Below, in pieces: positions 12,714 to 16,406 of a stretch of DNA of 16,406 nt (position 1 is its first letter; each line of letters begins with the position of its first letter). The notes under the pieces are model-generated. The model had not been told where the DNA came from and ran no database searches. It worked only from the letters and a program-made list of their open reading frames with translations. The stretch comes from CAYGZA01 sp964354135 (GTDB lineage: Bacteria; Planctomycetota; Planctomycetia; Pirellulales; Thermoguttaceae). The translations under genes and the position numbers were made by a program. The DNA is taken from the NCBI GenBank assembly GCA_964354135.1, contig CAYGZA010000130.1, forward strand, positions 1-16,406, written 5' to 3'.

Positions 12714-13601
12714 TCACGAAACGGGAGCAAGAGACGGTGTCGCCGGACCGCGCTTGTGAGCCTTGCCCCAGTGCGGCGGTTGGGCCGGCGGCTTCGCTGC
12801 TTGCCGGCCCGTGCGCGCAGGGACGGACCGCCAAGCGGCGGCCGCGCCAAGCGTGAAGTGGAAAGTACACCCTAGGCCGGGTTCCGACTCCACCCAGACC
12901 TTTCCCCCGTGCGACTCGATGATCTTGCGGACAATCGCCAGCCCGAGGCCGGTCCCTTCGTACTCCCTGCGGCTGTGCAGGCGTCGAAAGACGTTGAAAA
13001 CCGCCGCGTGATGCTCCCGGCGAATGCCGATCCCGTTGTCTCGCACGTAGATCGTCGCCGGCCTGCCCGGAAGGGCCCCGATTTCCACGGTCGGCCGGGC
13101 GTGGTTGTTGAATTTGAGCCCGTTGGAGATCAGGTTCCTGAAGACCATGCCCCACAGCGTAGCGTCGACCGCCGCCTGAGGCAGCGGCCCGACCACCCGG
13201 ACCCGGGCGCCGCGCCGGTCGATCCAGGGCTGCAAGGTGTCCAACACCTGGTCGACCACCGCGTGCAAGTCGACGCGGCTCCGGGCGCGGCGTACGCGCC
13301 CCACGCGATAGTAGGTCAACAATCCGTCGATCATCGTTTGCAGGCGCGCGGACATTTTCTCGATGGCGTGCAGCCTGCGCCGGCCGTCCTCGCCGAGTTT
13401 GTCGCCGAAGTCCTCCAGCACCAGGTCGCAGTACGCGCCGATGCCGCGCAGCGGCTCCTTCAACTCATGGGAGACGATGGACGTCAGCTCGTCCAGCCCG
13501 CGACCGAGGCAGTCGACCCGTTTCGGCCTGGATCTCTTCCCGGCGGCGTGCTTGCCGGCTCGCGTGGCCGTCCCGCCGTCACGGTCGATTCTCCCCGACA
13601 T
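12714..13601 (-). CDS. Soluble sensor-less histidine kinase (HisKA + HATPase_c)
   Basis: This 295-residue two-component kinase has a short basic N-terminus, then a HisKA dimerisation domain with H45 in I-V-S-H-E-L-K-E-P-L-R-G-I. The HATPase_c domain follows, with N-box F-R-N-L-I-S-N-G-L-K-F-N (154-165), G1 D188-N-G-I-G-I and G2 G-T-G-L-G-L (216-221). A Pro/Ala-rich tail covers about 252-295. No membrane segment, PAS, GAF or HAMP domain is present, so input must come from a partner or an N-terminal contact. The H-box resembles the phytochrome-like kinase group (S-H-E-L-K-E-P-L-R). The start at 13601 is chosen over an ATG at 13646 because GGGAGGT lies about 5 bases upstream. No response regulator is adjacent, so it is an orphan kinase here. 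Confidence 0.9.
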   Translation of the reverse strand: MSGRIDRDGGTATRAGKHAAGKRSRPKRVDCLGRGLDELTSIVSHELKEPLRGIGAYCDLVLEDFGDKLGEDGRRRLHAIEKMSARLQTMIDGLLTYYRVGRVRRARSRVDLHAVVDQVLDTLQPWIDRRGARVRVVGPLPQAAVDATLWGMVFRNLISNGLKFNNHARPTVEIGALPGRPATIYVRDNGIGIRREHHAAVFNVFRRLHSRREYEGTGLGLAIVRKIIESHGGKVWVESEPGLGCTFHFTLGAAAAWRSVPARTGRQAAKPPAQPPHWGKAHKRGPATPSLAPVS

Positions 13602-14016
13602 CGTACACCTCCCGGCTGCCGGCGCCGGCTTGCCCTTTTGGAACATTGTCGAGCCGCGGCAACGCGGCCTGCGGCATTTTCACAACTGTAGCATTTTCGG
13701 GCGCGGGATGGCCGAGAAGCCGGTGAGCCAGCCTATGCCTCTCAAGATGGTATTTATGCCGACCTATAGGTGGGGGTTGATTTCCGGGTCTTGGTGGCGA
13801 AGCATTGTTCCATCGAGTAAATATAACATTTCTACCAGACAAAAATTGCATAAAAGCGCCCGTGGGCCTTCTCCTGATTCAGCCCGGCCGGAATTCAGTC
13901 GGTCGTGGATCCATGTCGAGACCGTGGAGAACCGCACCGGGGCGCATGCCGCACACCGATCGGGTGTCCACCTTTGGGTGGGGTTCTTGGTTGCCTTTGG
14001 ACGAAAGGGATGTGAA
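13602..14016. other. Divergent intergenic region between the histidine kinase and the VWA gene
   Basis: This 415-base region contains no supported gene. An AT-rich island (about 13801-13860), unusual for this GC-rich window, includes a TATAAC box at 13822-13827 but no good -35 partner on either strand. A perfect 10-base palindrome ACCTATAGGT lies at 13762-13771. Two adjoining hairpins lie near the VWA start and are listed separately. Promoters for both flanking genes presumably lie here. Confidence 0.5.
13953..13981 (+). promoter_or_regulatory. Twin hairpins in the leader of the VWA gene
   Basis: ACACC/GGTGT (13953-13957 with 13963-13967) is followed without a gap by CCACC/GGTGG (13968-13972 with 13977-13981). 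Each stem has 5 bp, with loops of 5 and 4 bases. They end about 35 bases before the start codon. They could be a translational control element, but they match no riboswitch class I know. Confidence 0.35.
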
Positions 14017-15645
14017 ATGAGGATGGCGAAGCGATTCTTGGTGTTGTTGCCTCTTGCTGCGGTGGCAGCGTGGCTCAGCCTGGGCCACCCGCAGACGGCC
14101 GGTGCCGCGCCGCTTGCGGAGTCCGACGTCGTCAAACTGCTTGAGCCGGGGGTCGACGGTCCGTCGATCATTGCCAGCATCGGCGAGAACGGAATCGCCT
14201 TCCGCGCCGACAGCCGGACCGCGGATCGGCTCAAGAAGGCCGGCGCCTCCAAGGAGGTCCTGGACGCGTTGAAGAAGGCGAAGGACAGGCCGGCAAAGCC
14301 GCCCGCCGCGTCCAAGGCGGCGATCGCGTATGAAGACGTGCTCCGGCTGCTCGACCTGAAGATCAGCGAGGACGTAATCCTCAGGCGACTTGCCGAGTCG
14401 CAAAGCACGTTCAAACTGGATGCCAAGCAGATCGAGGAGTTGAAGAACAAGGGTGCGTCGGCACGGCTCGTTGCGGCCGTGCAGCAGAGTTCACCGCAGG
14501 CGGGCACCGTCCGATTGAGGGACCTGGCGATCGTCGTCGACTGCTCCAAGAGAATGGCGGAGAAAACCGCCGACGGCGTCACCAAGATGGACGCGGTGCG
14601 TAACGTCTTGGCGAACGTCGTCCGTGCGATTCCCGATGGCGTCCGGGTCACGCTGGTCATCTACGGTCCTCCGCGGAAGCTGGGGCCCCAGGTCTCTGCG
14701 GCCCAGGCGGCATACGTCTCCCACCCGTTGGGAGAGCTGAACGATTCCGCCCGCGACGACTTGATTCTGCTCTTCGCCATGCTGGGGCCTGAGGGGGATG
14801 CACCGGTCGCGTACGCTCTGGAGACCGCCGGCAAGGAGCTTGCCAAGTCGGATCGAGACTGCGGGATCATCGTCATCGCCGCCGGCGCCGACACGGTCAA
14901 AGGCGATCCGGTTGCCGAGGCCGGCAAGCTCTTGAAGGCAGGGAAGGTGAAGTCGATCGGCGTGGTCGGGCTCGGCCTCAACGCCGACGAACAGAAGGCG
15001 ATGCAGGACCTTGCGGCGGCGGGCAGCGGAAAGTTCCAGAACGTCCAGACTTCGCAGGAGCTGGCCAATCTCCTGGCTCCCAAGACCGAAACCCAGGTCG
15101 TCCGCGGGCAAGCCCCGGCCTCCGGCACCGCGGGCCGCCGCGGCCTGAGGGTCATGGCGCCGGCCATGTCGCTGCCCAAACTCGGCAAGATTGCCGTGGT
15201 CGCGGACGACGGGCACCCGCCCGGAGCCCCCTACTATAAGCCGGTCCTTGAGGTAACCGCGTATGGCCAGGAGATGCGCTTGCCCACGGCCGACAAGTAC
15301 GACATCTACTGGCAGCCGGAAGTCGGACTGCCCGTGCTGCTGGCCAAGGGCTTCTCCGTCAAGGATCGCAAGGTGATGGACCTCAGTCCGGACCTCGCGC
15401 TGGGGATCGTGCGCGTCGTCGGGTCGGGCCAGCCGGCCCCGAAACTGATCGCCCTGGTGGAGCCCAGCGGGCACAGCCCGGACGAGGGGTACTTCAAGCC
15501 CATTCAGATCGCCACCCGGTTCGGCGAGGACATGGTCGTTCCGAAAGGCTCGTACGACGTCTGGGTGAAGCCTCAGCAGGGCAAGTCGCAGATGCTCGAA
15601 GGGAAGCTCGAGGTGAAACCCGGTGAGGTGACACAGATCGAGTAG
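14017..15645 (+). CDS. Exported VWA-domain protein with duplicated flanking domains
   Basis: This 542-residue protein has a signal peptide (about 1-30; R2/K5/R6, hydrophobic 7-21, Ala-rich cleavage area). Two about 54-residue helical repeats follow (about 35-88 and 105-158; shared D-V-x-x-L-L, F-x-x-D and L-K-x-x-G-A-S). The VWA domain covers about 166-354. Its metal site looks degraded: D175-C-S177-K-R179 replaces DxSxS, and the loop usually reading S-D-G is A-A289-G. Two about 78-residue beta-type repeats end the protein (about 386-462 and 463-542; shared Y-x-K-P, Y-D-x-W/Y-x-x-P). It probably works outside the cytoplasm as a protein-binding module; the partner is unknown. The start at 14017 has AAGGGA about 7 bases upstream. 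A second ATG at 14023 is possible. The longer open frame reaching back to 13363 overlaps the kinase and is rejected. Confidence 0.88.
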   Translation: MRMAKRFLVLLPLAAVAAWLSLGHPQTAGAAPLAESDVVKLLEPGVDGPSIIASIGENGIAFRADSRTADRLKKAGASKEVLDALKKAKDRPAKPPAASKAAIAYEDVLRLLDLKISEDVILRRLAESQSTFKLDAKQIEELKNKGASARLVAAVQQSSPQAGTVRLRDLAIVVDCSKRMAEKTADGVTKMDAVRNVLANVVRAIPDGVRVTLVIYGPPRKLGPQVSAAQAAYVSHPLGELNDSARDDLILLFAMLGPEGDAPVAYALETAGKELAKSDRDCGIIVIAAGADTVKGDPVAEAGKLLKAGKVKSIGVVGLGLNADEQKAMQDLAAAGSGKFQNVQTSQELANLLAPKTETQVVRGQAPASGTAGRRGLRVMAPAMSLPKLGKIAVVADDGHPPGAPYYKPVLEVTAYGQEMRLPTADKYDIYWQPEVGLPVLLAKGFSVKDRKVMDLSPDLALGIVRVVGSGQPAPKLIALVEPSGHSPDEGYFKPIQIATRFGEDMVVPKGSYDVWVKPQQGKSQMLEGKLEVKPGEVTQIE

Positions 15646-15687
15646 CTGGCCCGCGCAGACAAACGCCGCGGCCAGCGCGATGGGTCG

Positions 15688-15723
15688 CGCCCTGCAGGCG
15701 GCCGACCAACCTCCTGCAGGGCG
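15688..15723 (+). terminator. Strong hairpin between the VWA and DUF1349-type genes
   Basis: CGCCCTGCAGG (15688-15698) pairs perfectly with CCTGCAGGGCG (15713-15723) across a 14-base loop, 42 bases after the VWA stop and 40 bases before the next ATG. There is no T-run, so termination would be partial or Rho-dependent. It could instead set differential expression of the two genes. Confidence 0.45.
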
Positions 15724-15762
15724 GCCCGTACTTCCGATTCACCCTGTGTATGGAGAGAAGCC

Positions 15763-16406
15763 ATGCGTGTAGCGTCATACATACTGTCGCTTGCCCTCAT
15801 TCTTGCGATCGACGGCGGCCTCATGGCCGCCGATCCGAAGCCGGTGCAGGTGATCGACGGTTGGGGAGTCGTGTTCGATCCGGACGGGGACTCGGCCGTG
15901 CGCAAGGAAGGCGACAAGATGCTGATCGACGTCCCCGGCGCCTATCGCGACCTCTGGCCGGTCCGCGGCAAGACGAACGCTCCGCGCGTGCTGCAACATG
16001 TTGAGGGGGATTTCACCGTGACCGCGAAAGTGTCCGGCGACGTCTTGGCCGAACAAGGGACCGGCATCGCGAGGTCCGGCACCTCCAGCGCCTTCCAGGC
16101 CGGGACCCTGCTCATTTGGCACGACGCCAACGACTTCGTCCGCCTCGACCGGGGCTGCGTGGCCAGGGACGGCAAGACCACGTTCGTCGCCTACTACCAC
16201 GTGTTCAAGGACGGGAACCGCGTGACGGAGCTCAGCCAGATACTGAAGGACCAGCCCACTTGGCTGCGGCTTGCGCGGCGCGGCACCCGCATCGAGGCCG
16301 CGTTCAGTCAGGACGAAGGGCGGTCCTGGACCTCGTTCCCGTCGCAGACGCTCGATCTGCCCGCCCGAGTCAAAGTCGGGGTGGCCGCGCTCAATGCGAC
16401 CACCAA
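15763..16406 (+). CDS. Secreted DUF1349-type (concanavalin-like fold) protein, partial at window end
   Basis: The first 214 residues are present and the gene runs off the right edge. A signal peptide is clear (M-R-V-A-S..., hydrophobic 6-20, cleavage near M-A-A/D24). The mature part has features typical of DUF1349 proteins, which adopt a laminin-G/concanavalin-like beta sandwich: G-W-G-x-V-x-D-P-D-G-D (33-43), I-D-V-P-G-A (55-60), N-A-P-R-V-L-Q-x-V-x-G-D-F-T-V (72-86), L-L-I-W-H-D-A-N-D-F-V-R-L-D-R (116-130) and W-L-R-L-A-R-R-G (167-174). Such domains are thought to bind carbohydrates or other extracellular ligands. No catalytic residues are claimed. The ATG has GGAGAG about 6 bases upstream. 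It lies 117 bases after the VWA gene in the same direction and may be co-expressed. Confidence 0.88.
   Translation, partial: MRVASYILSLALILAIDGGLMAADPKPVQVIDGWGVVFDPDGDSAVRKEGDKMLIDVPGAYRDLWPVRGKTNAPRVLQHVEGDFTVTAKVSGDVLAEQGTGIARSGTSSAFQAGTLLIWHDANDFVRLDRGCVARDGKTTFVAYYHVFKDGNRVTELSQILKDQPTWLRLARRGTRIEAAFSQDEGRSWTSFPSQTLDLPARVKVGVAALNATT

Noticed and set aside
13762..13771. ACCTATAGGT palindrome as an operator
   Set aside because: It is a single 10-base palindrome with no linked promoter elements, so chance occurrence is plausible.
13820..13827. Promoter at the TATAAC/TATATT box in the AT-rich island
   Set aside because: No -35 element at 15-19 bases was found on either strand, so only the AT-rich island is reported.
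13363..14016. N-terminal extension of the VWA reading frame
   Set aside because: It overlaps the histidine kinase on the other strand and would place the clear signal peptide in mid-protein. A ribosome site precedes 14017.

Overview
This is a GC-rich bacterial chromosomal window. It most resembles a planctomycete (Planctomycetota, probably order Pirellulales). That placement is an inference from gene style: a SurA/PpiD-type protein with a Lys/Pro/Ala-rich insert, topoisomerase I with a histone H1-like lysine tail and no zinc fingers, a DUF1349-type secreted protein, and several large proteins that look lineage-specific. There are no rRNA, tRNA, CRISPR, transposase or phage genes. I count eleven protein genes, one of them cut by the right edge, plus several palindromic or tandem repeats and candidate promoters.

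Layout, left to right. (1) A heptamer-based palindromic repeat at 144-216 precedes a forward RraA-like gene (252-974). A dispersed-type GC-rich palindrome at 1005-1080 separates it from a convergent reverse-strand operon. (2) The reverse operon 5442-1081 encodes an ABC ATPase, a permease with a 284-residue extracytoplasmic insert, and a membrane-anchored protein of unknown function. The genes overlap by 11 and 4 bases, so they are almost certainly translationally coupled. Upstream, at 5527-5555, lies a good sigma-70-like promoter with one perfect inverted repeat filling its spacer and another at the predicted start site. (3) A reverse-strand SurA/PpiD-like protein (7974-5749) is divergent from forward topA (8337-11117). 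They are separated by about 360 bases holding promoter candidates. (4) A reverse-strand series follows: a soluble histidine kinase (13601-12714), a four-TM cysteine-containing membrane protein (12577-11717), and acpS (11571-11146, convergent with topA). Between the last two lies a 32-bp tandem array of perfect hairpins that reaches into the 3' end of the membrane-protein gene. (5) Divergent from the kinase are two forward genes for exported proteins: a VWA-domain protein with a degenerate metal site (14017-15645) and a DUF1349-type protein cut by the window end (15763 onward).

Housekeeping functions are DNA supercoiling (topA), acyl carrier protein activation (acpS) and probably envelope protein folding (SurA/PpiD-like). 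The rest looks like cell-envelope biology: an ABC-2-type export or envelope complex, and secreted VWA and lectin-fold proteins. I saw no defence, toxin-antitoxin or mobile cassette. The most unusual items are the hairpin array, the palindrome-loaded ABC promoter, the His-rich ABC permease with its partner protein, and the VWA protein with a degraded MIDAS.
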